Source of the DNA: Rikenella sp031551865 | Lineage (GTDB): Bacteria; Bacteroidota; Bacteroidia; Bacteroidales; Rikenellaceae | Assembly: GCA_031551865.1 (NCBI GenBank) | Contig: JAVBMY010000012.1 | Coordinates: 13,801 to 77,800 of the forward strand | Length of the DNA stretch: 64,000 nt | Direction of reading: 5' to 3' | Translations under genes and position numbers: made by a program | In this document: in pieces, positions 7,895-15,949 of the stretch | How the letters are laid out: the number at the start of each line of letters is the position of its first letter | Position numbering within the stretch: position 1 is the first letter of the stretch | Notes under the pieces: generated by a model | Seen by the model: only the letters and a program-made list of their open reading frames with translations | The model's database searches: none | Told to the model about the DNA's origin: nothing

Positions 7895-7899
7895 GGCCG

Positions 7900-7934
7900 A
7901 GCCGTAAATCGTTCGTTAAACGATTTACGGCTTT
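7900..7934 (+). terminator. rho-independent-type terminator after the TPR gene
   Basis: Stem AGCCGTAAATCG (7900-7911) pairs with CGATTTACGGCT (7921-7932) around a 9-nt loop and is followed by a short T run. Confidence 0.6.
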
Positions 7935-7950
7935 GAATCCGCTCTGCGGC

Positions 7951-8012
7951 TTCCTCCTCCTTGCGCCTCGGCAATCTGCAAATAAATTTGCATTGCACTC
8001 GGCTACTGCGCC
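7951..8012 (+). repeat. short 'CGGCAAT..GCATTGC' repeat, copy 1
   Basis: The sequence reads TCCTCCTTGCGCCTCGGCAA, then an AT-rich TGCAAA/TTTGCA foldback, then TTGCACTCGGCTACTGCG. The same unit is found at 25100-25174 and 44351-44431, reversed at 23385-23450, and in degenerate reversed form at 13311-13385. Confidence 0.7.
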
Positions 8013-8041
8013 GGGTCTTAATGCTTGAGGTTCGAGGGAGC

Positions 8042-8132
8042 GGGATTTCGGGGTAGTGGCTTCAAAAAAAGCATCGACGCTACCCTCGCGCCACGCCGGG
8101 TCCTTTTTTTGAAGCCACTACCCCGAAATCCC
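8042..8132. repeat. long perfect foldback (29-bp stem)
   Basis: Positions 8042-8070 are the exact reverse complement of 8104-8132, a 29-bp perfect stem (GGGATTTCGGGGTAGTGGCT then TCAAAAAAA) around a 33-nt loop. The loop, read on the minus strand (GGACCCGGCG...GGGTAGCGTCGATG), recurs at 54065-54115. Together with the 7951 repeat it fills the 320-bp gap before the MFS gene. Confidence 0.8.
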
Positions 8133-8214
8133 TTGAGAACAAAACAACCCGGTGGAGGGAGTGGAAAAAAGGAAAAGAAGAAAAACAATAATGAAATTAT
8201 ATTAACCCACCCTT

Positions 8215-9603
8215 ATGGTAGAAAAAATCAAACGAAAACTGGCCCATTCGCCCTCGGCGCGCTGGATTGTGCTGGCCATGGTCTCGCTCACCATGTTCGC
8301 CGGCTACTTCCTGTGCGACGTGATGGCGCCCCTGAAAAACGCCATGACCGAACTCTTCGGCTGGGACAACACCGACTTCGGCATCTTCAACAGCGGCTAC
8401 GGCTGGCTGAACGTATTCCTGCTGATGCTCATCTTCGGCGGTATCCTGCTCGACCGCTGGGGCCCGCGCCGCACCGGCGTGCTGGCCGTAGGAGTGATGG
8501 TGATCGGCATCGCCGTTAAATACTATGCCGTCGCCTTCATGGACGGCCACGAAATGAGCCACTTCTGGTTCTTCGGCGAGCGTGCCGTCCGAACCCAGGT
8601 GTTGCTGGCCGCCGCCGGCTTCGCCATCTTCGCCCTGGGCTACGAAGTCGTGGGGATCACCGCCACCAAGATCATCGTCCGCTGGTTCAAAGGCCGGGAA
8701 ACCGCCCTCGCCCTGGGGCTGAACGTATCGCTGGCGCGCCTGGGCAGCGCCCTGGCCATGATCGCCCCCGTGCCGCTGTACAAGTGGTCGGGTTCGATCG
8801 GTTTTCCCATCCTGTTCGGTTTGGTATTACTGGCCATCGGTTTTGTGGGCTTTATGGTCTACGTGGTGATAGAACGCGACGCCACGGCCGCCGACACCAA
8901 GTCCGCCGAAGCCGAGCGCTTTCACCTGCGCGACGTATTCACGATCTTCGCGATGCGCGGATTCTGGTACGTGGCCATGCTCTGCCTGCTCTTCTACTCG
9001 GCCATCTTCCCGTTCCTGAAATACGCCCCGGACATCATGATGCAGAAGTTCGGCATCAGCGAATCGTGGTCGGGATTCGTGCCGTCGTTGCTGCCCTTCG
9101 GAGCCATACTGCTTACGCCTCTGTTCGGCAACATCTACGACCGGCGCGGAAAAGGAGCCACGATGATGATCCTCGGGTCGCTGATGCTGGTCTTCATATA
9201 TTCGATCTTTGCAATCCCGGCCGCCAGCCACTGGCTGATTGCCGCCGGGCTCGTCATCGCCATGGGAATCGCCTTCTCGCTGGTGCCCTCGGCCATGTGG
9301 CCCTCGGTGCCGAAGATGATCCCCGAGCGCAAACTCGGCACCGCCTACGCCCTGATCTTCTGGATCCAGAACGTTGGGCTTTCGTGCGTTCCGCTGCTGA
9401 TCGGATGGATGCTCGACCGCTGGGGAACACTGCCCCCGGCCGTGGTCGACGGGAAAGCAGTCGCCCAATACGACTACACCCTGCCCATGCTCGCTTTTCT
9501 GTGCATCAGTGGCCTGGCCGTACTCTTCGGCCTGCTGCTCAAACGCGAAGACCGCCTGCGCGGCTACGGTCTCGAAAAACCGAACATCACTACTGCAGCG
9601 TAA
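8215..9603 (+). CDS. MFS transporter, MFSD1-like
   Basis: A 462-aa polytopic membrane protein of the major facilitator superfamily with about 12 predicted hydrophobic segments. The A-motif-like loop GGILLDRWGPRRTG lies between TM2 and TM3, and its repeat GNIYDRRGKGA follows TM8. The opening (RWIVLAMVSLTMFAGYFLCD, then IFNSGYGWLNVFLL) resembles the MFSD1 branch, lysosomal dipeptide carriers in animals, rather than sugar or drug exporters. That likeness is from memory and the substrate is inferred at best; a peptide or organic-anion symporter is equally possible. No partner genes flank it. Start 8215 directly precedes the hydrophilic cap MVEKIKRKL. Confidence 0.8.
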   Translation: MVEKIKRKLAHSPSARWIVLAMVSLTMFAGYFLCDVMAPLKNAMTELFGWDNTDFGIFNSGYGWLNVFLLMLIFGGILLDRWGPRRTGVLAVGVMVIGIAVKYYAVAFMDGHEMSHFWFFGERAVRTQVLLAAAGFAIFALGYEVVGITATKIIVRWFKGRETALALGLNVSLARLGSALAMIAPVPLYKWSGSIGFPILFGLVLLAIGFVGFMVYVVIERDATAADTKSAEAERFHLRDVFTIFAMRGFWYVAMLCLLFYSAIFPFLKYAPDIMMQKFGISESWSGFVPSLLPFGAILLTPLFGNIYDRRGKGATMMILGSLMLVFIYSIFAIPAASHWLIAAGLVIAMGIAFSLVPSAMWPSVPKMIPERKLGTAYALIFWIQNVGLSCVPLLIGWMLDRWGTLPPAVVDGKAVAQYDYTLPMLAFLCISGLAVLFGLLLKREDRLRGYGLEKPNITTAA

Positions 9604-9617
9604 AACGAAAAGTTTCT

Positions 9618-9790
9618 CTGAACAAAGAGCGGCCAGCCCACCGGGTTGGCCGCTGTCATAAGCATGGCACCCTTCACCGAGAAAGAAGCGCCCGGCCTTG
9701 CTAAGCACACCCTCCGGTGCGCCGCTCGGCCACAAAGTCCGGAGAAAAGCAGGCCTGCCTTACGGCAAGCCGCACAATAGACGCGAAAAG
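9618..9790 (+). repeat. mosaic hairpin repeat array upstream of ftsW
   Basis: Hairpin GCGGCCAGCCC/GGTTGGCCGC (9629-9653) is followed by a CATAAGCATGGCACCCTTC linker, GAGAAAGAAGCGCCC (9680 on), a CGGCCTTGCTAAGCAC module and GGAGAAAAGCAGGCCTGCC. The order is the same as at 14.85 kb and 17.64 kb, before ftsQ and ftsZ. Confidence 0.7.
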
Positions 9791-9827
9791 CCTTCCGAAC
9801 ACCCTTGCCAGCGTGGGGCAAAATGCG

Positions 9828-9835
9828 TAGCTTTG
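9828..9835 (+). promoter_or_regulatory. -7 promoter box TAGCTTTG for ftsW
   Basis: TAnnTTTG match, 7 nt before ATG 9843. It suggests that ftsW starts its own, nearly leaderless transcript after the repeat array. Confidence 0.55.
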
Positions 9836-9842
9836 CAGGCAT

Positions 9843-11426
9843 ATGGGGAAACGGCTGCACCTAAATATTCTCAGGGGTGACAAGGCGCTATGGATCATAG
9901 TCAGCCTGTTGTTGCTCGTGTCGCTGCTGATCGCCTATTCCGCCACCACCTCGGTCGCCTACCGTGTCTACGGCGGCGACTACACCTTTTACCTCTTCCG
10001 GCAAATCCGGTTCATCATGATCGGCTTTTTCGTCATCATCCTGTTCCACAGCCTCAACTACAAAGGATACGCGAAAATCCCCAAAAGCCTGTTCTGGGTG
10101 AGCCTTGCGCTCGTGGCCCTGGTCTACTTCATCGGGCTGAGCAAAAACGAGGCCTCGCGTTGGATGGGCATCCCGGGGCTGATCGCATCGTTCCAGCCTT
10201 CGGAAATCCTCAAAGTCGCTTTAATTATCCTGCTCGCCCAGCAACTCGGTGCCCGGCAGCACTACATCGGGCGCGCCCCGCTGCTTCCCCCGCTCACCTC
10301 GGGCGGCTGGAAGGCCAATCCCCAGCGCAGCCGCAACATCTACCACAACATCAGCAAGCCCCTGCTGCTCCCGCTGCTGCTGAGCTGCGCCCTGGTCATG
10401 CCCTCGAACCTCTCGACCGCCCTGATCATCTTCGGGGCCTGCACTGTGATGATGTCCGCGGGTGGCGTCCGGGCGCGCCAGCTGACCAAATTCGTTTTCC
10501 TCACCCTTCTGGCCGGACTGCTCATGCTGAGCGCCATGAAACTGGCCGGCGTGGGACGGGCGCAAACCCAGTTCAACCGCATCGTGCAATTTGTGACCCC
10601 GGCGGCCGGCGAGAACGGCGGCGAAGAGTCGAACGCCAACAAATTCCAGGTCGAACAAGCCAACATCGCCATCGCCTCGGGCGGCATCTTCGGCAAAGGC
10701 CCCGGCAACAGTACCCAGCGCTCGCAACTCCCCCACGCCTACGACGACTTCGTGTACGCCTTCATCGTCGAAGAATACGGCCTCGTGGGCGGCATTATCA
10801 TCTTCGTACTCTACCTGTGGCTCTTCTACCGGTCGGGACTGATCGCCAGCCAGACCCGGCACCCCGCCAAAGCGCTGATCGTGATCGGGCTGAGCACCAT
10901 GATCACCATGCAGGCCTTCGTGAACATGTGCGTGTCGGTGGGGCTGATGCCCGTCACCGGGCAGCCGCTGCCCCTGATCAGCATGGGAGGCAGTTCGGTA
11001 ATGATGACCTGTGTGGCCATCGGACTGATCCTGGGCGTGAGCCGCGAGAACGAAAAAGAACGCCTGGCCGAAGAGAAGGCTTTGGCTGCCGAAGCCGCCG
11101 AAGAAGAAGCATCGCCCGCTGCTGCAGGGGTTGCCGCTTTGCCGCGCGCCGCGGACGATAACAAAGTTCTTGCAAGCTCTAAAACAGAGGCTACCGGACC
11201 TCCTGACCACAGCCATTCGGCACCCGTCAGTAAAGCGAATAAAAAGACCTCGCTCTTTGCCCGACAAGAAGCCCCTTCTTCGCCAGTTCCGGTTGTTGCA
11301 GGCGAAGACGACGATGAACTTCGGCTCGTGGATCGCAGCGCGCCCGGCACCACTGCCACCGGTACCGGACACCGCGAAGTGATCAACCTCGAAGACGACG
11401 ACTGGGATGATGAAGCGCCGTTCTAA
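9843..11426 (+). CDS. ftsW: septal peptidoglycan polymerase FtsW (SEDS)
   Basis: A 527-aa SEDS-family glycosyltransferase that polymerises lipid II at the septum with its transpeptidase partner (FtsI, 28.7 kb). About ten membrane segments span residues 15-398. Family blocks include SRWMGIPG, FQPSEILKVALI, ANIAIASGGIFGKGPGNSTQ, AYDDFVYAFIVEEYGLVGG and GQPLPLISMGGSSVMM. A cytoplasmic tail of about 128 residues (400-527) is unusually long: an Ala/Glu-rich helix, a low-complexity linker, then a very acidic end (VINLEDDDWDDEAPF). It sits before murC, whereas in many Bacteroidetes murG comes next. Confidence 0.95.
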   Translation: MGKRLHLNILRGDKALWIIVSLLLLVSLLIAYSATTSVAYRVYGGDYTFYLFRQIRFIMIGFFVIILFHSLNYKGYAKIPKSLFWVSLALVALVYFIGLSKNEASRWMGIPGLIASFQPSEILKVALIILLAQQLGARQHYIGRAPLLPPLTSGGWKANPQRSRNIYHNISKPLLLPLLLSCALVMPSNLSTALIIFGACTVMMSAGGVRARQLTKFVFLTLLAGLLMLSAMKLAGVGRAQTQFNRIVQFVTPAAGENGGEESNANKFQVEQANIAIASGGIFGKGPGNSTQRSQLPHAYDDFVYAFIVEEYGLVGGIIIFVLYLWLFYRSGLIASQTRHPAKALIVIGLSTMITMQAFVNMCVSVGLMPVTGQPLPLISMGGSSVMMTCVAIGLILGVSRENEKERLAEEKALAAEAAEEEASPAAAGVAALPRAADDNKVLASSKTEATGPPDHSHSAPVSKANKKTSLFARQEAPSSPVPVVAGEDDDELRLVDRSAPGTTATGTGHREVINLEDDDWDDEAPF

Positions 11427-11454
11427 GTGCGCACCCGCACTGGGGATTATTCTT

Positions 11455-11775
11455 TCGTAGAGAAAAGAGCGGCCAGCCCGGCCCCCCGGTCGGCTCGCAA
11501 AGAAAAAAACGCCCGCCCGCACCCGGCGAGGTACGAGGTCGCGCCAACAATTACTTACCCGTTGGCAGGCCAGTTAACTTTTACGAATTGTGGTTGACAG
11601 GATGTCCCTGATGCCTGCGGTTGGCCGGTTGCCGACGCAGGAGGAATTCGCGCCCGCCCCGGCCCCCTTTAGGGCGGGCGCACTCCTTTACCGGAATCGT
11701 ATGCACAATTCCGTTTCAGTCGGTACGGCCCCCTTACGGGGCCGCCAAAAGCACCCTCCGACCAACCCCTGCCTG
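11455..11775 (+). repeat. mosaic hairpin repeat array upstream of murC
   Basis: The 370-bp gap contains GAGAAAAGAGCGGCCAGCCC (11460 on) and AAATTCGCGCCC-type hairpin 1 (about 11646-11683). Hairpin CGGAATCGT/ACAATTCCG (11692-11713, one mismatch) follows, then TTCAGTCGGTACGGCCCC (11715-11732) with its GGCCCC/GGGGCC closing hairpin. No gene is supported; the reading frame that opens at 11590 runs through the repeat. Confidence 0.7.
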
Positions 11776-11796
11776 CCCCGCAACCACTCTCCATAC

Positions 11797-13188
11797 ATGA
11801 CCTACAAAAACATATACTTCATCGGCATCGGCGGCATTGGCATGAGCGCCCTGGCCCGCTACTTTCGCCACGAAGGCTGCGCCGTGAGCGGCTACGACCG
11901 CACCCCGAGCCCCCTGACCGCCGAACTCGAAGCCGAAGGCATCGCCGTACACTACGACGACAACACCGGGCTCATACCCGATGACATACGGCAAAGCCCC
12001 CCCGCGGAAACCCTCGTCGTCTACACCCCCGCCGTGCCCGCCGACCACAGCGAGTTGCAATGGTTCCGGGCTAACGGCTACGAAGTGCTGAAACGCTCGC
12101 GCACCCTCGGCATCATCGGCGCCCATAAACGCGTAATGGCCGTGGCCGGTACCCACGGCAAGACCTCGACCACCACCATGGCCGCCTGGTTCAATACCCG
12201 CGGCGCAGGCCAGGGGAGCGCCTTCCTGGGCGGCATCTCGAAGAACTTCGGCAGCAACCTCGTGCTCGGCCCCGGCGAACGGCTGGCCGTTGAAGCCGAC
12301 GAATTCGACCGCTCGTTCCTGCAACTCGAACCGCAGGCCGCCGTCATCACCTCGACCGACGCCGACCACCTCGACATCTACGGCAACGCCGAAGCCTTTG
12401 CCGAAGCCTTCGAAGCCTTTGCCCGACAAATCAAACCCGGCGGCACCCTGATCACCAAAGAAGGGATCGGCCTCTCCGCCGGCCGCATCGACATCGGGCG
12501 CTACACCTACTCGCTCGACGACAAAAACAGCGACTTCCACGCCGAAAACCTCACCGTCGACACCACCGGGCACTACACCTTCGACCTCGTGCTGCCCGAC
12601 CACCGCATCGACGACTGCCGGCTCGGCATCCCCGGCGCCGTGAACGTCGAGAACTGCGTGGCCGCCGCCGCCCTCTGCTGGACCGAAGGCTTCACGTCGG
12701 ACGACAATCTTAAAGAAGCCATCGCCACTTTCAGCGGCGTACGCCGCCGGTTCGACTTCCACGTCAACACCCCGCAGGTGGTCTACATGGACGACTACGC
12801 CCACCACCCGACCGAGCTGGCCGCCATGCTGACCTCGGTGCGCGGCATGTTCCCCGGCCGGAGCGTAACCCTCGTGTTCCAGCCCCACCTCTATACCCGC
12901 ACGCGCGATTTCGCCCCCGCGTTCACCGAAGCGCTGAGCCTGGCCGACCACCTGCTGCTGCTGCCCATCTACCCTGCCCGCGAAGAGCCCATCGAAGGCG
13001 TCAGCTCCGAAATGCTGCTGCGCGGAATCCACGTGCCGGGAAGCAGCGAGATCGTGCAGAAAGAGGAGCTGATCGCGCGGCTGTCCGCACTCGACTTCGA
13101 CATCCTGGTCACCGCCGGTGCGGGCGACATCGACCGCTTCTGCGAGCCGATCGCAGCGTTGGTTCGGCAAAGGGTAGCGGAAAAATAA
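11797..13188 (+). CDS. murC: UDP-N-acetylmuramate--L-alanine ligase MurC
   Basis: A 463-aa Mur ligase that adds L-alanine to UDP-MurNAc with ATP in the cytoplasm. An N-terminal Rossmann-like UDP-binding domain (YFIGIGGIGMSALA, about 7-20) is followed by the ATP loop GTHGKTST (about 118-125). Next come EADEFDRSFL and TSTDADHLDIYG, and the C-terminal ligase domain has MDDYAHHPTE and QPHLYTRTRD. The start at 11797 (MTYKNIYFIG) gives the normal N-terminus; the in-frame extension to 11590 is repeat-derived. In the usual Bacteroidetes order murG precedes murC; here the order is reversed. Confidence 0.95.
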   Translation: MTYKNIYFIGIGGIGMSALARYFRHEGCAVSGYDRTPSPLTAELEAEGIAVHYDDNTGLIPDDIRQSPPAETLVVYTPAVPADHSELQWFRANGYEVLKRSRTLGIIGAHKRVMAVAGTHGKTSTTTMAAWFNTRGAGQGSAFLGGISKNFGSNLVLGPGERLAVEADEFDRSFLQLEPQAAVITSTDADHLDIYGNAEAFAEAFEAFARQIKPGGTLITKEGIGLSAGRIDIGRYTYSLDDKNSDFHAENLTVDTTGHYTFDLVLPDHRIDDCRLGIPGAVNVENCVAAAALCWTEGFTSDDNLKEAIATFSGVRRRFDFHVNTPQVVYMDDYAHHPTELAAMLTSVRGMFPGRSVTLVFQPHLYTRTRDFAPAFTEALSLADHLLLLPIYPAREEPIEGVSSEMLLRGIHVPGSSEIVQKEELIARLSALDFDILVTAGAGDIDRFCEPIAALVRQRVAEK

Positions 13189-13204
13189 AGGCATTTACCC
13201 GTCC

Positions 13205-13545
13205 CCGAGTGACTCCGGCGCCGGGTATCGCCGCTACTACTGGCATTGCCACCTTTGCCGGAAAAAAGCGGCGGCCCCCAGCCTCCTCCCGACGGCCCAC
13301 CGACGACCATAGCGAGGGTGACCGAATTTATTCAGATCGCCGAGCAAGTAGGAGAAAGAGGCCACAACGTGGACTCAAAGGCCGTGGGGCTGGGCACTCG
13401 GCTGATGCACGAGAAAAGGCGGCCACCCCACCCCCGTGAGCGACCTTTGTCCGCTGGGGTGGCCGCGGCATAAACACTACAACCTTCGCGGAGAAAAGCA
13501 GGCCTCGCTGCGCGAGGCCTGCCACAAACACGGCACAGAAATTGT
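13205..13545 (+). repeat. mosaic hairpin repeat array upstream of murG, with an uninterrupted GC hairpin
   Basis: A GCCGGAAAAAAGCGGCGGCC module opens the 385-bp gap (about 13255). A degenerate reversed CGGCAAT repeat follows (13311-13385), then hairpin GCGGCCACCCCA (13419-13430) with TGGGGTGGCCGC (13455-13466) around a 24-nt loop. Linker GGCCGCGGCATAAAC with TTCGCGGAGAAA (13484-13495) and a CAGGCCTCG/CGAGGCCTG hairpin come last. The same GC hairpin at 25069-25191 carries an inserted sequence in its loop. Open frames here are repeat-derived. Confidence 0.75.
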
Positions 13546-13573
13546 GCAGAACCTGACAAACGCAAACCATCCG

Positions 13574-14728
13574 ATGAGTAACCCGACCCCCGACACACCT
13601 TCGCAAGCGCGCCCGATCCGCGTGATCCTGAGCGGCGGCGGCACCGCAGGACACATCCACCCTGCGCTCGCCACGGCCGACGCCCTGCGCTCCCAATGCG
13701 GCGGCGGCGTCAAAATCCTCTTCGTGGGCGCCCTCGGAAAAATGGAGATGGAGCGCGTACCCAAAGCCGGTTACGACATCGAAGGGCTCCCTGTGGCCGG
13801 GCTGCAACGCCGCCTCTTATCCCTCGAAAACTTCGCGCTGCCGTTCAAAATCATGAACAGCATCCGCCGCGCCCGCGCCATCATCCGCAAATTCAAGCCC
13901 GACGTCGTGGCCGGTTTCGGCGGCTATGCCAGTGCCCCCGTGCTCTTCGCCGCCCAACGGGCCGGCATCCCCACCCTGATCCAGGAACAAAACTCATTTG
14001 CCGGGCTGACCAACAAACTGCTCGCCCGCCGGGCGCGCCGCATCTGCACCGCCTACGACGGCATGGAACGCTTCTTCCCCCGCGAGCGCATCGTACCGAC
14101 CGGCAACCCCCTGCGCGGTTGCTTCGACGGCATCGACGGCAAACGCGGCGAAGCCATCGCCCACTATTGCTTCAAACCCGAACGCAAAACCATCCTCGTG
14201 CTCGGCGGCAGCCTCGGCACCCGCACCCTCAACCGCAGCATGATGCGCTGGCTCGACACACTGGCCGGGCGCGATGACGTGCAGGTGATCTGGCAAAGCG
14301 GCCGCTACTACGAAGCCTCTCTCGAACAGGAGATCGCCGCGCGTCCCGGCGGACAACCCGCCCACATCTGGCGCAGCGCCTTCATCGAACGGATGGACAT
14401 GGCCTATGCCGCCGCAGACGTGGTGATCTCACGCGCCGGGGCCAGCACCGTTTCCGAATTGGAACTGGTGGGGAGGGCCGTGATCTTCGTACCGTCGCCC
14501 AACGTGGCCGAAGACCACCAGACCCACAACGCCCGCTCGCTCGTCGAACGAGGCGCCGCCCTGATGGTGACCGACGCCGAAGCCGAAGAGAAAGCCATCC
14601 CGCTGGCGCTCAAACTACTCGGCGACGACACCCGGCGCGAAGCGATGGCCTTGAAAATCAAAACACTCGGCCGCCCCGCCGCAGCAAGCGACGTGGCGCG
14701 GGAGATCATTGGGCTGGCGGAGCGATAA
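13574..14728 (+). CDS. murG: UDP-GlcNAc:lipid I N-acetylglucosaminyltransferase MurG
   Basis: A 384-aa GT28 glycosyltransferase that converts lipid I to lipid II on the inner face of the membrane. The N-terminal glycine loop SGGGTAGHIHPALA (about 19-32) is followed by GFGGYASAPVL and QEQNSFAGLTNKLLA. The C-terminal nucleotide-binding half has LVLGGSLGTRTLN and the UDP-GlcNAc-binding ISRAGASTVSEL, then FVPSPNVAEDHQTHNA. Start 13574 (MSNPTPDTPS) is preferred over the in-frame 13436 start, which lies in repeat sequence. The gene is flanked on both sides by mosaic repeats. Confidence 0.95.
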   Translation: MSNPTPDTPSQARPIRVILSGGGTAGHIHPALATADALRSQCGGGVKILFVGALGKMEMERVPKAGYDIEGLPVAGLQRRLLSLENFALPFKIMNSIRRARAIIRKFKPDVVAGFGGYASAPVLFAAQRAGIPTLIQEQNSFAGLTNKLLARRARRICTAYDGMERFFPRERIVPTGNPLRGCFDGIDGKRGEAIAHYCFKPERKTILVLGGSLGTRTLNRSMMRWLDTLAGRDDVQVIWQSGRYYEASLEQEIAARPGGQPAHIWRSAFIERMDMAYAAADVVISRAGASTVSELELVGRAVIFVPSPNVAEDHQTHNARSLVERGAALMVTDAEAEEKAIPLALKLLGDDTRREAMALKIKTLGRPAAASDVAREIIGLAER

Positions 14729-14739
14729 AGTTGCCACCA

Positions 14740-15000
14740 GAGAAAAAACGTCCCGCACCAGCCGCCGAAACAGAGAAACTCGCGCCCACTCCGCAAGATG
14801 CAAAGCGTCTGGGTCTGTCGGTTACCATAAGCACTACACCCTTCGCGGAGAAAGAAGCGCCCACCCGCACCTGGCGAGTTCGCGAAGCGAACTGCGGGTG
14901 GGCCCCGGCCTCGCTAAGCATGGCTCTGCGCGTGCAGCCCGGCCGCCAAGCCCGGAGAAAGGCAGGCCTGCCTCACGGCAGGCCGCCAAAAGAAACGGGG
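14740..15000 (+). repeat. mosaic hairpin repeat array upstream of ftsQ
   Basis: The 342-bp gap holds the CATAAGCACTACACCCTTCG linker (14826 on) with CGGAGAAAGAAGCGCCC. A stem CGCCCACCCGCA/TGCGGGTGGGC encloses an inner GTTCGC/GCGAAC hairpin. CGGCCTCGCTAAGCATGG and GGAGAAAGGCAGGCCTGCC follow. Module order matches the arrays before ftsW and ftsZ. No gene is visible. Confidence 0.7.
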
Positions 15001-15070
15001 TACACAGACGCACCCCGACGACAAACCGCGACTCCGGCCCCACGACCGAAGACCGTCCGAACCACACCGA

Positions 15071-15880
15071 ATGAAAACCTTCTGGAAGATACTCAACCTC
15101 ACCCTGCTGCTGGCCGTGGCCGCCTACGCCGTGATCGCTATGCGCCACTGTTCGCAGCAAGCGCGCGCGCTCACGCTGGGCCGGTTGGAAATCGAAGTCG
15201 CCGACAGCGGCCAGGCCCGTTTCGTCACCCCCGAAGCCATCCGCCGCCACCTGGCCGACAGCCACCTCGCCAAACCCGGCACCTCCCTACAGTCCGTCGA
15301 CACCTACGCGGTCGAACGCAGCCTGAGCGAGTGGCCCTACATCAGCGAAGCCGAAGCCTGGAAGACCCTCGACGGCATCCTCCGCATCCGGGTCAGCCAA
15401 CGCCGCCCCGTGCTGCGCATCGTCAGCAGCAGCGGACACGACTTCTACATCGACACCACCTACACCCGCCTCGAACCACAATCCCATTACACTCCCGGCG
15501 TGCCCGTAATCAGCGGCGACCCTGCGCTCGGTTTCCCGCCCGGCGAGTACGGCCCCCTCGACGAAAAAAAGTTCCCCGGCGAACGGGAAATGTTATATAA
15601 ACTCACTAACTTTGCCGATAGGGTAAATTATGACCCGCTATTACGCGACCTCGTAGTACAAATCCACATCGACAGCGGCGGCGAGATACGCCTTCTGCCA
15701 CGCGTCGGAACACAAATCATACTTTTCGGACCCTTGGGCAACGTTCAGGAGAACGACGCCCGGCTCGAAAAGTTATCGCGTTTTTATAGCCGCAGCTTCG
15801 GCGACCAGTGGTGGCGCACCGCCCGGACCATCGACCTGCGCTATCAGGGACAAGTCGTCTGTTCGGCAACCGCCCCTTAG
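15071..15880 (+). CDS. ftsQ: cell division protein FtsQ (DivIB-like)
   Basis: A 269-aa bitopic divisome protein. A short cytoplasmic tip precedes a membrane segment (about 7-24, LNLTLLLAVAAYAVIAM). A POTRA-like region (about 38-110) has RFVTPEAIRRHL and ERSLSEWPYISEAEAW, then a beta domain follows. It would bridge FtsL/FtsB-type proteins and regulate the septal synthase. The start at 15071 gives the expected N-terminus. A locally AT-rich stretch inside the gene (about 15590-15660) includes TAACTTTG at 15607-15614, a possible internal promoter for ftsA. It ends 69 bp before ftsA. Confidence 0.88.
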   Translation: MKTFWKILNLTLLLAVAAYAVIAMRHCSQQARALTLGRLEIEVADSGQARFVTPEAIRRHLADSHLAKPGTSLQSVDTYAVERSLSEWPYISEAEAWKTLDGILRIRVSQRRPVLRIVSSSGHDFYIDTTYTRLEPQSHYTPGVPVISGDPALGFPPGEYGPLDEKKFPGEREMLYKLTNFADRVNYDPLLRDLVVQIHIDSGGEIRLLPRVGTQIILFGPLGNVQENDARLEKLSRFYSRSFGDQWWRTARTIDLRYQGQVVCSATAP

Positions 15881-15949
15881 CCCCGGGCCGGTATGACCCG
15901 GCCGACCACAAAACCACACCCCCAGAGTCCTAAACACCCTCTCCGCCCC

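Noticed and set aside
11734..13194. 486-codon open frame on the minus strand opposite murC
   Set aside because: Composition artefact of high-GC coding sequence; murC on the other strand has all its ligase motifs.
13209..13473. Short plus-strand frames upstream of murG
   Set aside because: They translate the hairpin repeats (for example the reversed CGGCAAT unit) and have no independent support.
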